DNA of 64,000 nucleotides, taken from Thinopyrum elongatum. Lineage: Eukaryota; Streptophyta; Magnoliopsida; Poales; Poaceae. The translations under genes were made by a program, and so were the position numbers. Each line of letters opens with the position of its first letter. Within the stretch, counting starts at the first letter, position 1. This document shows, one piece after another, positions 33,829 to 45,818 of the stretch. Location: NCBI GenBank assembly GCA_011799875.1, contig CM022301.1, positions 322,976,929 through 323,040,928 of the forward strand. The letters are read 5' to 3'. The notes beneath the pieces are model-generated. The model saw nothing but the letters and a program-made list of their open reading frames with translations, was not told the origin of the DNA and did no database searches.

Positions 33829-35353
33829 TGATACGTCCATTTTGCACCATACTTTTATATTGATATTTATTGCATTACAGGTTGTTATTACCTATTTTGG
33901 TACAATACTTATGCCTTTTATCTCTTATTTTACAAGGTTTACATGAAGAGGGAGAATGCCGGCAGCTGGAATTCTGGACTGAAAAGGAGCAAATCTGAGA
34001 GACCTATTCTGCACAACTCTAAAAGTCCTGAAAATTTACGGAGAATTATTTTGGAATAAAAAAAAAATATTGGGCAAAGAAAATACCAGAGGGGACCCAC
34101 CAGGAGGTCACAAGCCTGGGGGGCGCGCCGTACCCCCCTGGGCGCGCCCCTGTGGCTTGTGGGCCCCCTGGCAGGCCTCCTGTGACCATCTTCTACTATA
34201 TGATGTGTTTTGACCTGGAAAAAAAATCAGAAGAGAGCTTTCGGGATGAAGTGCCGCTGTCTCGAGGCGGAACTTGGGCAGAACCAATCTAGGGCTCCGG
34301 CGGAGCTGTTCTGCCGGGGAAACTTCCCTTCCGGAGGGGGAAATCATCATCATCGTCATCACCAACGATCCTCTCATCTAGAGGGGGTCAATCTCCATCA
34401 ACATCTTCACCAGCACCATCTCTTCTCAAACCCTAGTTCATCTCTTGTATCCGATCTTTGCCTCAAAACCTCAGATTGGTACCTGTGGGTTGCTAGTAGT
34501 GTTGATTACTCCTTGTAGTTGATGCTAGTTGGTTTATTCGGTGGAAGATCATATGTTCAGATCCTTAATGATATTTATTACTCCTCTGATTATGAACATG
34601 AATATGCTTTGTGAGTAGTTATGTTTGTTCCTGAGGACATGGGAGAAGTCTTGTTATAAGTAATCATGTGAATTTGGTATTCGTTCGATATTTTGATGAG
34701 ATGTATGTTGTCTTTCCTCTAGTGGTGTTATGTGAACGTCGACTACATGACACTTCACCATTGTTTGGGCCTAGGGCAAGGCATTGGGAAGTAATAAGTA
34801 GATGATGGGTTGCTAGAGTGCCAGAAGCTTAAACCCTAGTTTATGCGTTGCTTCGTAAGGGGCTGATTTGGATCCACATATTTCATGCTATGGTTAGATT
34901 TATCTTAATTCTTCTTTCATAGTTGCGGATACTTGCGAGAGGGGTTAATCATAAGTGGGAGGCTTGTCCAAGTAAGGACAGCACCCAAGCACCGGTCCAC
35001 CCACATATCAAATTATCAAAGTAACAAACGCGAATCATATGAGCATGATGAAAACTAACTTGACAATAATTCCCATGTGTCCTCAGGAGCGCTTTGCTCT
35101 ATATAAGAGTTCGTCCAGGCTTGTCCTTTGCTACAAAAAGGATTGGGCCACCTTTCTGCACCTTTGTTATACTTGTTACTTGTTACCCATTACGAATTAT
35201 CTTATCACAAAATTATCTGTTACCGATAATTTCTGTGCTTGTAGAGAATACCTTGCTGAAAACCGCTTGTCATTTCCTTCTGCTCCTCGTTGGGTTCGAC
35301 ACTCTTACTTATCGAAAGGACTATGATAGATCCCCTATACTTGTAGGTCATCA
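33829..35353 (+). repeat. 5' LTR of element B
   Basis: It begins TGATACGTCCATTTTGC and ends CTTGTAGGTCATCA. A TATA-like A/T block (TTGGAATAAAAAAAAAATAT, near 34051) precedes a GC-rich hairpin at 34109-34161 with arms CACAAGCC / GGCTTGTG and inner GGCGCGCC cores. A second TATA-like word, CTATATAAGAG, lies near 35098. It is 96% identical to the 3' LTR by hand count. Confidence 0.95.
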
Positions 35354-35364
35354 AGACTCTTTTC

Positions 35365-35382
35365 TGGCGCCGTTGCCGGGGA
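35365..35382 (+). promoter_or_regulatory. Primer binding site, tRNA-Asp type
   Basis: TGGCGCCGTTGCCGGGGA is complementary to the 3' end of plant tRNA-Asp(GUC) including CCA, over 18 bases with no mismatch as I recall that tRNA. It lies 11 bases inside the 5' LTR. This is where minus-strand DNA synthesis would be primed. Confidence 0.85.
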
Positions 35383-35445
35383 GTGAAGCGCCTTTGGTAA
35401 GGAAACATTTATATAGTGTGCTGAAATTTACTGTCACTTGTTGCT

Positions 35446-36218
35446 ATGGAAAATAATCCTTTGAGGGGTTTGTTCGGGGTATCTTCACCCCGACCGGAAG
35501 AGCAAAGAGTTGCCCCTCAACCTACTGAACCTACTGAAAATATTTATTATGAAATTCCTTCGAGTATGATAGAGAAACTGCTAGCTAATCCTTATGCAGG
35601 AGATGGAACATTACATCCTGATATGCATCTAATCTATGTGGATTATTTAAGCTTGCAGGTTTGCCCGAGGATGAAGTCAAGAAGAAGGTCTTCCCTTTAT
35701 CTTTGAAGGAGAAGGCATTGATATGGTATAGGCTATGCGATTATATTGGGTCTTGGAATTACAACCGATTGAAATTGGAATTTCATTAGAAGTTTTATCC
35801 TATGCATCAAGTTCATCGTGATCGGAATTATATTTATAATTTTTGGCCTCGTGAAGGAGAAAGTATCGCTCAAGCTTGTGGGAGGCTTAAGTCAATGTTA
35901 TATTCATGCCCCAATCATGAGCTCTCAAGAGAAATTATTATTCAGAATTTTTATGCTCGGCTTTCTCGTAATGATCAATCCATGCTCGATACTTCTTATA
36001 CTGGTTCTTTTATGAAGAAGACTATTGAATTCAAATGGGATTTATTGGAAAGAATTTAATGCAACTCTGAAGACTGGGAACTCGACGAAGGTAAGGAGTC
36101 AGGTATAAACCTTAAGTTTGACTGTGTTAAATCTTTTATGGATACCGATGCTTTTCGTGAATTTAGCACTAAATATGGACTTGACTCTGAGATAGTAGCT
36201 TCCTTTTGTGAATCATTT
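35446..36218 (+). pseudogene. gag: gag of element B, 5' part
   Basis: The ATG at 35446 starts MENNPLRGLFGVSS. A frameshift near 35640 moves the product into the frame with LAGLPEDEVKKKVF. Then come LKEKALIWYRLCDYIGSWN, TAG at 35787-35789, and the retrotransposon gag core (PF03732 type) NFWPREGESIAQACGRLKSM...NHELSREIIIQNFYARL. A further TAA lies at 36057. Element F is inserted at 36219 after target copy CATTT (36214-36218), and the rest of gag resumes at 46745. Gag would form the particle shell; this copy cannot make it. Confidence 0.82.
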
Positions 36219-37139
36219 TGTCACGGGAAACCAAGGCCACCTATGGGGTCAAGGGGCCCCTTGCTGGTTCGGCAGGGGGGATGTCGCGTTGCACAAAGAG
36301 CAGAAGAACGTGGGGCAGCACGGCAGAGATCACATGGGAAATTTTACCCAGGTTCGGGCCACCACGAGGCGTAAAATCCTACTCCTGCTTTGGTGGATTG
36401 ATGGTGGAAAAGTGGTGGTGGAGCGTAGTACACTTTCCTGGCAGGCTCGCGCTGGGGAGGCAGTGACTACGCGCGTACGAGCGTGGGGATGTTCAACTTT
36501 CCAACCCTTGCTACGGTTGCCATGGGCCTCCTTTTATAGGTTAAGGGGTCACCACAGTGGCAAAACAGTCATTATGCACTGATAAGATAGCAAACAGTGC
36601 TATCATACCTAATTCTGCAGGCTGACAGAGTGCATTAAATGCACCACTCAACGTCACATCGTTGCTCGCCCGGCAAGCCTTGCCGGGCTCGTCTTGCCAG
36701 CTCCATGTCTACTTGCTTGACACATCACAGGATGGGTGTCATCTATAGGTATTTCCTATAGAAAGAGGCCGCCATGTGGTGAATGGCTGCCACTTAGTCA
36801 CTTTGCGGCTTGACACCGCATTGATCAACGACGTGGGTCGTGGTGAGATGGCTTGGTGAGGTATCTTTGCCCTCGTGAGTCCCGGCAGGCCCTGCTGGGA
36901 TGTCTTGAATGCTTTCTTCCGGGGGAGCCCTTGTCCTTGCCAGGTTCGCCTGCCCGGCAAGGGAGGCTTTTCTCCTGGTGGTGTCTCGCTTCTCTGTCTT
37001 GGTCTTGGCCTTCTTAATCAGCATGCTGGTTCTTCGAAGATCTTGGTCTCTTGTATCTTGACACGGCCTTGGTGTTGTAATCTTGTTCTCGTGCCTGTGC
37101 ATAGTCAGGGCAGCAGACCCAGGGTTTGTTGCACTGACA
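36219..37139 (-). repeat. 3' LTR of element F
   Basis: The minus strand starts TGTCAGTGCAACAAACCC at 37139 and ends GGTTTCCCGTGACA at 36219. A TATA box, CCTATAAAAGGAGG, lies on the minus strand near 36540-36528. The polypurine tract GGCCCGGGGGCTTC (minus, 37153-37140) abuts it, confirming the 3' position. Confidence 0.93.
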
Positions 37140-37550
37140 GAAGCCCCCGGGCCTGCCCTGATCGCGCTACTGGGTGTCGTCGGGGTAGGTCCTAATAAGT
37201 GCACAGGCAGGGGCGCTGAAGAGGCTGATCTCTTGGAGTCTTCTTTGCTTCTTCATTAATCTTGATTCTAGGCCAGTTTCCAGTTTTCCCGTGCGTTGTG
37301 TAAAGCCAATCATGGTGGGGCCATCTTTGCAATGGCCCATGAATGACTTTAATGCACGGGGTAGAAACTGCCAATTCACTCTTCCCACCATGCCCGTATC
37401 CTTAGCCACGTATGCGGCATGCATCACGCGGGGTAGGTAACGAAGGCGCGTGGTGCGGGAGAGCATCAAGGCGAGGGCCCGGTCTTCTTGAATTGGCGGA
37501 GAGGGGTGGTGATTGCTTGTTGAGGGAGCGGCTCCCTTTCTTGCTCCGCC

Positions 37551-37558
37551 TATAAAAG
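37551..37558 (+). promoter_or_regulatory. Antisense TATA box in element F
   Basis: The plus strand reads CCTATAAAAGGAGG, the same 14 bases as the core of F's LTR promoter on the minus strand. It is followed by GC-rich sequence and an ATG at 37631. It faces into the element, towards integrase, and is antisense to pol. Confidence 0.55.
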
Positions 37559-37630
37559 GAGGGGCGGAGGGAGAGCCGAGCCATCCATCTCCGGATCCTT
37601 TCTTCCCCTGTTTCTGCCTTTCGTTGGTCA

Positions 37631-38599
37631 TGTTGAAGAGAAGGGCCCGGGGCCAAGCTCCGGGCTTCAGCTTGCACCTAGAGTTATTGAGTGTTGGCGT
37701 TCGGGGAGTGAGCTTGGTCCATGCTCGAAGAAGGCATCGTGGACGGGATGCTCATAGTGTGGGAGATACCAAGCTCTCCCTTTATGAGGGAATGCTTGCT
37801 CCTTTTGCCACGGTCGTCTGCCCGTTGGGTAGTGCGGTGTCCAGCCTCGGGTCATCGCCGCTCGTGGTCTTAGCAATCGGGTCCTTGGCGTCTCTGGGGT
37901 GTGCCCAGGAGGCAGGGCTGGGAATCGTCGGTAAACCCAGCACTGCCCCATCCGGGAGCCGTGGGGATGATGTCGACGAGAGGCGCACCTTCCTGCCCGC
38001 CAAGGCGGGGAGGGGCATGTCCTGAGCCCCCTGGCCATCTTGGTCGCTCGCTGTCTCTCCGGGGAAGGCGTCGGGCTAGAGTCCTGGCGCTCCCCGAAGG
38101 CGATGGTGACAGAGAGAAAACGAGGGAAGGCGGAGAAGGCGGGTGGTGGGAGGTCAGGTCAGAGTACGATGGCGTGGATGCCTTCGCCTCCGACCGAGGA
38201 CCTGCCGCCTCGTCTTTCCGCTCTTCCCCTCCCTCCCCGGCACCATCATCACCAGCCTCCTTGGGTGATAGCCGGGGAGGGATGTTCCCTTGGTGTCTTC
38301 GCCTCCCCTCCAGCAGTCTTCCGGCTGAGCTTTGGTGGATGACTCCACCGGGGCCCAAGCCAGGGCTTCTTGCTGGTCCTGGAGGTGGTGACCAGGGAAC
38401 GCCGCCCTGCTCCCGCGCTCCTCCTTCGCAGCCTCGCCACTCCCGGTCTTGTCAGGCCGCGCCAGGTGGGTTGCGACGGGACCGGGATGGGCTCCTGCTT
38501 GGGTGCCCTTTCTCGTCTTTTCCTCCTTCCACCGCAGTGCCTGGTGGAGGGAAAACGAAAAGAGGAGATTACAGGGCACTTATCTTTTTTCAATCTTAA
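37631..38599 (+). CDS. Antisense ORF region of element F, uncharacterised
   Basis: From the ATG at 37631 a plus-strand frame reads MLKRRARGQAPGFSLHLELL and stops at 38025. An overlapping frame, 37901-38599 (232 residues), is Pro/Gly/Arg/Ser-rich. The two could be parts of one product joined by splicing or frameshift, or only one may be real; GC-rich sequence makes chance ORFs likely. Position between pol and the 3' LTR, opposite strand and a TATA box 80 bases upstream match antisense ORFs known from Tat elements such as Grande. No domain is recognised, and it does not resemble the PF04195-type gene of element C. Confidence 0.4.
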
Positions 38600-38639
38600 A
38601 CTTGCCGGTACTTGCCAAATTTTAGTTCAAATAATGTAA

Positions 38640-39351
38640 TCTCTCGAGTCCATGTCTGTGTTCTGTAAGGTTTGTACTTGTATGACCAGCATATTAATGA
38701 AAAAGATGAACCTTGCCAGGAACTCGTGCATGTATATGTCCACGCAGAGGTGAAATGCCTCTTTATTTTAAATAAACGAGTTTTCCCCGGCAGGCTATCC
38801 TGCCGGTACCCTTTCTTCGTTGCCATGGAACTAAGCCTACCGGCAAGAAATAGAGGGACCAGCCCCCGCCAACTTCTTTTCTTCAAAGGACACTACGACC
38901 ATCCAGGCCGAAGCAACATTCGAGCCAGGGATGGGAGCACCTAAGTTTCGAAGAGTGGCGGGGTTTTCTTATGCACAAGTTTTAGCTTACAGAACACTTA
39001 TGGACAAGAGGTAGAACTTATCTGTTTGGTTCGCCGGGGATCGCAGTGTTGGTTCATCTCCCCATCTTCTTGCAGAAACTGAGTTCTCGGCAGGAACCTA
39101 CAGCTTTATGCAGATGAGAATGATGCAGGATGCGATCCTATCTATATGCATATGCAAATGCTCATGAAATGCTTATGCAAATGCTCTTGGAATGCTTATG
39201 CATGCATGCAACTTGGTCGGGGCCCCCCCAGCGCTTCGTTTATTTCTCTGGTGCTTAGGGTCATCACCTGGCTTTGTACAAGGGGTTACATGCAACTGAG
39301 GCAATGCATGTACAAAAGGGTGGCTGCCGGGCAGGGCCCGACAGCCGCGCC
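38640..39351 (-). other. Non-coding 3' region of element F after pol
   Basis: Between the pol stop at 39352 and the antisense ORFs there is no credible coding frame. Short repeats of ATGCTTATGCAAATGCTC occur near 39145-39200. This is presumed 3' untranslated sequence. Confidence 0.5.
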
Positions 39352-41006
39352 TTACGGGTAGAACTTGCGGAGATGCTCAATATTCCATGAGTTTTGCAAT
39401 TGAATGCCATCTCCGGTCTCCAGACGAACTGCACCAGGTCTGGTGACTCATACTACCCGGTAAGGGCCTTCCCACTTTGGCGTCAACTTGTTTGTACCCT
39501 TGGCGGACTGAACGCGCCTAAGGACAAGGTTGCCTTCCTCAAAACACCGGGCATGAACCCTGCGGCTATGATAGCAACGTAGGGCTTGCTGATAGCGTGC
39601 AGCATGAGTAGCAGCCCAGAGACGGTTCTCCTCGAGTAGCACAGTGTCGTCACACCGGTGCTGATCTTGCGCTACTTCGTCGTAGGCAAGCACTCGAGGC
39701 GGCCGTAAATGAGTTCCGTGGGGATAACTGCTTCCGCCCCATAGACCAGGGAAAAAGGAGTCTGCCCGGTAGCTCGATTTGGTATCGTTCTGAGGGACCA
39801 TAGAACTACCGGCAGCTCATCGATCCACCGCCTGTCGTGCTTCTGCAGCGTATCAAAGGTTCTTGTTTTGAGTCCCCGCAGCACTTCAGCGTTCGCCCTC
39901 TCAGCTTGCCTGTTGCTTTTGGGATGTGCGACAGAAGCAAACGAGATCTTGATTCCAAGGGCATGAACATATTGCATGAAGGCGCGGCTCATGAATTGGG
40001 TGCCGTTGTTGGTAATGATCCTTGCCGGGATTCCAAAATGACACACCAAATCTTTCAAGAACTTGATAGCTGATTGAGCAGTCACCTTTCTCACGGCAGC
40101 AACTTCCGGCCACTTTGTAAACTTGTCGATAGCAACGAACAAGAATTCAAAGCCCCCGATCGCTCGGGGGAAAGGGCCGAGGATATCGAGCCCCCAGACC
40201 GAAAATGGCCATGATAAAGGGATTGTTTGAAGAGCTTGGGTAGGCAGGTGGATTTTCTTGGAATGGAACTGACAGGCTTCACATTTGGTGACTAGCTCAA
40301 CCGCATCTTGGAGGGCTGTGGGCCAATAGAATCCTTGCCAGAATGCTTTCCCAACCAGCGCCCTTGATCCAATGTGGGAGCCGCACATGCCTTTGTGTAT
40401 CTCAGCCAGTAGTTCCTTCCCTTCTTCCTGGCAGATGCACTTCAATTTCACACCGTTGGGCCTCCTTCTGTACAGAGTGTCATCGACAAACTGGTACATA
40501 CTGGCCCTCCGGGCTACTCTTTCAACCTCATCTTGGTCATTGGGGAGTTCTCCGGTTTGGAGAAAGTGGACTATGTGCCTTGCCCAAGTTGGAGCCTGGG
40601 GCTCGGCAACAAGGACTAGCGGCACCTCCTCAACTGCGGGGGCACATTCCTCGTTCGCAGGGACCATGGGTCCGGCTGGAGGGTGCGGTCCGGCAGGTTG
40701 TGAGGAGTTGTTTCTGGCAGGGTCCCTGCCAGGAGCGGATGGCTCTACCGGGAGAGGCTTACCGGAGTCCAGCTTTCTCCTTTTCCGGGCCATTTTTGCT
40801 GGGGATACGGAGGGCTGAGTAAGATGGAGAGCAAAAGTTCCTGGTTCCACAGGAAGCTTTTGGGCAGCACACTTTGACAGGTGATCAGCTATGCTATTTT
40901 CCGCACGAGGTATGTGCTCTGTTTGCAACCCGTCAAAGCGCTCCTCTAATCTTCTCACTTCCTCAACGTATGCCTCCATCAATAGACTTTGGTAATCCTT
41001 GTTGAC
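39352..41006 (-). pseudogene. Integrase region of element F
   Basis: The main frame (40982-39672) begins with the end of the archaeal-type RNase H (AENSIADHLSK). It then has the integrase zinc region (EIHKGMCGSHIG...CEACQ) and core motifs WGLDILGPFP and IPARIITNNGTQF, and a conserved AERANAEVL carrying the catalytic Glu. The second catalytic Asp is replaced by Asn: the usual TDNGTQF is TNNGTQF (codon 40008-40010). A frameshift near 39700-39715 (in GGCCGCC) moves the C-terminus into the frame with PRVLAYDEVAQDQH and KGTNKLTPKWEGPY. TGA near 39448 interrupts it before the natural TAA at 39352-39354. The enzyme is dead on several counts. Confidence 0.85.
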
Positions 41007-42781
41007 TTATCTCACCACAAGCTGTGAGTCTCCTCGAATGATCAGCTTCTTGATTCCCAATTCTGCGGCAATCCTGAGCCCGGCAAGGAGCCCTTCATAC
41101 TCTGCTGTATTGTTGGTTGCCTCTTCCCGGGCAAAATGCATCTGGACGATGTACTTCAAGTGTTCCCCGGAGGGAGCAATGAGAAGCACGCCAGCCCCTG
41201 CACCTTGTATGGAAAAAGCACCATCAAAATACATGATCCATTCTTGGGGCGCCTCCTTGCCGGGGATAACTATTTCTGGCACTTCCTCATCGGGGGTTGG
41301 AGTCCATTCTGCAATAAACTCTGCCAATGCCCTGCTCTGGATTGTTGATGTGCTCTCAAACTTTAAACCAAAACTGGATAACTCCAAAGCCCACTCCACT
41401 ATTCTGCCAGTAGCCTCAGGGTTCCGGAGTATCCTCTGCAATGGGAAGCGAGTGACAACCATGATCTCATGGGCTTGGAAGTAGTGGCGCAGTTTCCTTG
41501 AGGCCATGATGAGGCCAAAGATCAACTTTTGCACGCCAGAGTACCTCGATCTAGCCCCCTGTAGCAGGGAACTGATGAAGTACACTGGGCGCTGCACCAC
41601 TTTCTTCCTTGCCATGTCCTTGGGATTGTCTTCGCTGCCGTGCTTATCTCTATCCTGATCCCTATCTGACTCTGTCGGTCTTTGCTCACTCTCTGTTTCA
41701 TCCACTTCCCGCTGCGCCACCAAGGCTGCACTAACCACTTGATTGGTTGCCGCCAAGTATAACCGCAATGGCTCTTGTGGTTTGGGAGCAACCAAGGTGG
41801 GCACAGTAGATAGGTAGGCCTTCAACTCTTGCAAAGCCGCATCTGCTTCTGGAGTCCACTTCATGGGCCCTGCCTTTTTCAAGATTTTGAAGAACGACAA
41901 GGCGCGCTCGGCAGACTTGGAAATGAATCTGCTTAGCGCGGCAACGCACCCTGTCAGACGCCTTACATCTTTGACCGTCTTTGGTGCTTGGATTTGTTCG
42001 TTGGCTTGGATCTTATCGGGGTTGGCTTCTATCCCTTGATGGGATACAAAGTACCCGAGCAGCTTGCCGGAGGGAACACCAAATACACACTTCTCCGGGT
42101 TGAGCTTCAAGTTGATCTTGCGCAAATTGGCAAATGTCTCGTCCAAATCCTGGATAAGGGTTGATCTGTCCTTAGTTTTGACCACAATATCATCCATATA
42201 AGCCTCAATGTTTCTGTGCAGCTGTGGCCCAAACCAATCTGGACTGCCCTTGCAAAAGTAGACCCGACACTCTTTAATCCGAAAGGCATGCGAATAAAAC
42301 AGTACGTACCACACGGGGTGATGAACGAGGTCTTCTCTTCGTCTTCCTTGGACATGAAGATTTGATGATACCCAGAATATGCATCCAAAAAGGAGAGCAA
42401 ATCGCAGCCTGAAGTGGAGTCTACGATCTGGCCGATGCGCGGCAAGGGAAATGGGTCTTTCGGGCAAGCCTTGTTGAGATCTTTGAAGTCTGTGCAAAGT
42501 GTCCATTTCCCATTGGCCTTCCGAACAACTACTGGATTTGCTAACCATGTTGGATGCAGCACTCCTCTGACCAAACCAGCTGCCTCAAGTTTCTTGATCT
42601 CCTCTGTAATGAGCTGCTGCCTCTCCAAGGCCTGCTTCTGGACTTTCTGCTTGACAGGTCGGGCATGTGGGCAGACAGCAAGGTGGTGCTCGATTACCTC
42701 CCTGGGAACACCGGGGATATCAGATGGTTGCCAGGCAAACACATCGATATTCGCCCGCAGGAAGGCAACGAGTGCGCTTTC
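41007..42781 (-). pseudogene. Reverse transcriptase and RNase H of element F
   Basis: RT starts after TAG at 42782. Motifs include GVLHPTWLANPVVVRK, WTLCTDFKDLNKACPKD, LSFLDAYSGYHQI, RMPFGL and, after a one-base loss near 42226-42229 (GGGCC for GGGCCC), YMDDIVVK with the catalytic Asp pair. The connection and classical RNase H region follow (YFISSLLQGARSRYSGVQKL). Then comes an archaeal-type RNase H with YFDGAF, NNTAEYEGLLAGL and RGDSQLVV, typical of the Tat lineage. TAA at 41007 stops the frame where the family has VNKDYQS downstream. Non-functional. Confidence 0.87.
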
Positions 42782-43849
42782 CTATTTGTCATCGAGGGTG
42801 GCGCTGATGGTGAAAGTACCATCAACACCAACCAGCCCTGCCGGGACCTTCTTCACTTGTGGAGCAGCAACCTTGGATCTCTTGCTGTTGGAACTCTCCG
42901 GCAAGTCATCAACACGCGCAGCGCACTCCGAAGAGGCGCACTTCCCGAATTCCTTGTCGGAGCCCTTACTATCCTTCTTCTTCCCTCTGTTCTCCTTGGC
43001 GGGAACTGCCGCAATTGCTGCCTCTGCTGCGACTGCGTCCCAGTACATCTTGTCCACACAAATGATTGCGTCTTTCTCATCTGATGGTACGGAAATGACT
43101 CCAACTGGCCCTGGCATCTTCAAGACGTTGTAGGCATAGTGGGATGCCGCCATGAACTTAGCCAGGGCTGGGCGTCCAAGGATTCCATTGTACGGCAAGG
43201 GGAGGTCAACCACATCAAACACAATCTTTTTAGTCCGGTAGTTCAGCTCTCCCCCAAACGTCACAGTCAACGTGATCTTTCCCTTAGGATGACTCCTGCC
43301 GGGATTAACTCCATGAAATGTGCCGGTGACTTTTAAGTCATCCTCTGCTATCTGAAGCTTGATGATAACCTTTGGGGAAATCAGATTCAACCTGGCCCCG
43401 CCGTCCACCAACATCTTCGTGACCTTGAGGTTGCGGATTGTTGGAGAGACCAACAACGGCAAACATCCTACCACGGTGGTGCGGTCAGGATGATCCTCTT
43501 TGCCAAAAAAGATGGGCGTGCGTGACCATTTGAGTGGTTTCCGAGCCCCTGGTGCTGGTTCCACGGCATTAACCTCACGCGCCCACCGCTTGAGTTGGCG
43601 GTGAGAGGCGTGTAGGGACGCACCCCCGTCAATGCACAGGGCGTCAGTGGCCTTCTGGAACTCCTGCTCACTGGTTTCCTCTGCATCCCCTTCATCACTC
43701 TCATCACCGCAGGCTTCCTTCTTTCGATCCCTGGCGGGTTTCCCTTTGTTCCGAAGAGGTCTGCCAGGGTGATTTACTTCACCGCAATGACCCTTACCGC
43801 CAGCAACATCCTGTCCCTTTTCCTTGTCATGCTTCTCATATTCTGCTTT
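42782..43849 (-). pseudogene. Protease region of element F
   Basis: In the same frame as gag. The aspartic protease core is MLVDGGARLNLIS, where the family usually has D(G/S)GA(S)xN; the catalytic Asp is kept. It is followed by LPLPYNGILGRPALAKF. Upstream is a charged linker, and downstream a Lys/Ala-rich linker ends at TAG (42782-42784). The stop precedes ESALVAFLRANIDVFAW, so it replaces what was probably a Gln codon. Confidence 0.8.
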
Positions 43850-45717
43850 CTATCTCTTGACAAGCTGCTCAACCTGATAACATTCTTGAAGGTCATGGCC
43901 CTTGGTCCGATGGATCTTGCAGTACGGTCCATCACCTTTCCCGGCCTTTTCGGCGGTCGCGGCCTCCCGGCAGTTAGAGCACACGGCAGCTTCCTTGCCG
44001 GGGGTTTCGGCCTTAACCTTCTTGCCGGTACTAGGGATACCCGACCCTTCAACAGACATTACCATCTTATCCTTGCGCTTCTTATTGCGCTTCTTGCTCT
44101 TCTTCTGACTGGTGGACTCATCATCATCCTTTGAATCAACATTAATGCAATCCTCCTCTCCGGGAAGTTTTCTTCCCTCCTCCATCCGAGCACACTTATC
44201 CACCAAGGTGTAAAGTTCCTTCACAGTCTTGGGCAACCGTACATTCATCTTGGAACGAATCTTCCGGTTGCGCACATTGGACTGGAAGGCGGCTATCACA
44301 GCTGCTGGATGGATATTTGGGATGTTTTTGCGGACTCTGCTAAATCTCTGCAAATACTTTCGAAGAGACTCTCCTTCTTTCTGCTGAAGAAGCTGCAGAT
44401 CGCTGGGCCGACCTGGTTCTTGATGGCCGCCAGTGAAGGCACCAATGAACTCATGGCACAAATCAGCCCATGATGAAATGAAGTTCTCTGGCAGGTGCAT
44501 CAGCCAAGACCTCACATTGGACTTGAGAGCCAAAGGGAAGTAGTTGGCGAATACCTTCTCATCTCTTCCCCCGCCAGCTTGAACAGCGATGGTGTAGATG
44601 CTCAGAAACTCTGCCGGGTTTAGCCTCCCATCGTACTTCTCGGGTATCTCTGGCTTGAACGTGCGGACGGACGGCCAACGGACTTGACGCAGCTCATGAG
44701 TAAAGGCAGGGCACCCAACCTCGAAAGGTAGGTACCCGCCAGTATTGAGTGCAGGCTCGTCGACGTCGTGACCGTCACACCCATTGGCCCGGCAGTGGGA
44801 GTCGCGGTGTTACTCAACGACAACATGCGCGTCTCCCCTCCGCCTGTCCTCCGGGGCACGCTGCCGGCCTGGACGCGCTCGAGGGTCAGAAGAGGCCGTC
44901 GAGACGCCATCAGGTTCTTGATTCCGCTGCGCCCGCGCTAGCTGCTATGGCGGGGATTGTACCGTGGGGGTGGCCCCTTCCATACGACTAGCAGCACGGG
45001 CCGTTGTCGTCGCTTGGGGAGGCCGTGGCGGGCCAGCTCGCTGCGAGCCCCCAGCCTCGGCGAAGCCGAGCAGGCTCTGGATGGTGGCACGCCATTCATC
45101 CATCTGCTTGGCCACTGGCGGAAACCTCAGCAGCAGTTGAGCCCACGCCATGGCTTTCGTAGCAGTACTTGGTATGGGCGATGATGACGCAGATCGCGCC
45201 GTCGCTCGGCTCCTGACGGGGCCAACAGCGACCGTATCATGTCCCCGCTGTTGCGGGGTGGCCACCTGGATGGCATGGTGGCGCGGTGATGGCGCTTGAG
45301 GGTCAGCAGCTCCACTAGGCGCAGCAGCCTGGTCGACTCGTCTCGGGGGAGGTGCACGCGCTGCGGCCGCCCCCATGGTGGGGGCGGCCGGAGGGCGGCG
45401 ATTCGCCCCGGACCGAGTACCATTGCTACGGCTGTGCCCATCGGCGAGGGGAAGGAGTGTGGATGGAGTAGCCCCTTCACCCGTACCTCGCGGAGCGTGG
45501 CCATCGGGGTGTTGCTGATGTTGTTCTCCTCCGGCATCTCCTACTCCTACTTCGACCGTAGGGGAAGTGGTGATGGTGCCGCCTGCCCCGACCACAGCCC
45601 CAGCGGCGTCCACACTCTTGTGCGACTCCGCGTCCCCCGCAGCATTGGTGGCTGCGGGCAGTGGCGCCTTCGAGGTGGATGGGTGAGCAGCAGCACCGGG
45701 CTTCTTCTTGGGCGCCA
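43850..45717 (-). pseudogene. gag: gag of element F
   Basis: A likely start is MAPKKKPGAAAHPS at 45717; an ATG at 45790 is in frame and also possible. The N-terminal third is Ala/Pro/Ser-rich. TAG (44945-44947) and TAA (44810-44812) interrupt it, then the same frame carries the gag core: EIPEKYDGRLNPAEFLSIY, WLMHLPENFISSWADL and QLLQQKEGESLRKYLQRF. A zinc-finger-like YCKIHRTKGHDLQEC follows near 43900. TAG at 43850 ends the piece and the frame continues into protease. Particle shell protein, broken. Confidence 0.85.
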
Positions 45718-45795
45718 TTGCCGACGGCACCGTCGAAGACGAAGATGGTGATGAAGATGACGCGCTGCACATGCTTTCAGGTTCACACAAGCGAT

Positions 45796-45814
45796 CCCCC
45801 TACCTGGCGCGCCA
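45796..45814 (-). promoter_or_regulatory. Primer binding site of element F
   Basis: The minus strand reads TGGCGCGCCAGGTAGGGGG, four bases inside the 5' LTR. This is a standard tRNA-type PBS of grass Tat elements; the exact tRNA was not assigned. Confidence 0.75.
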
Positions 45815-45818
45815 AAGA

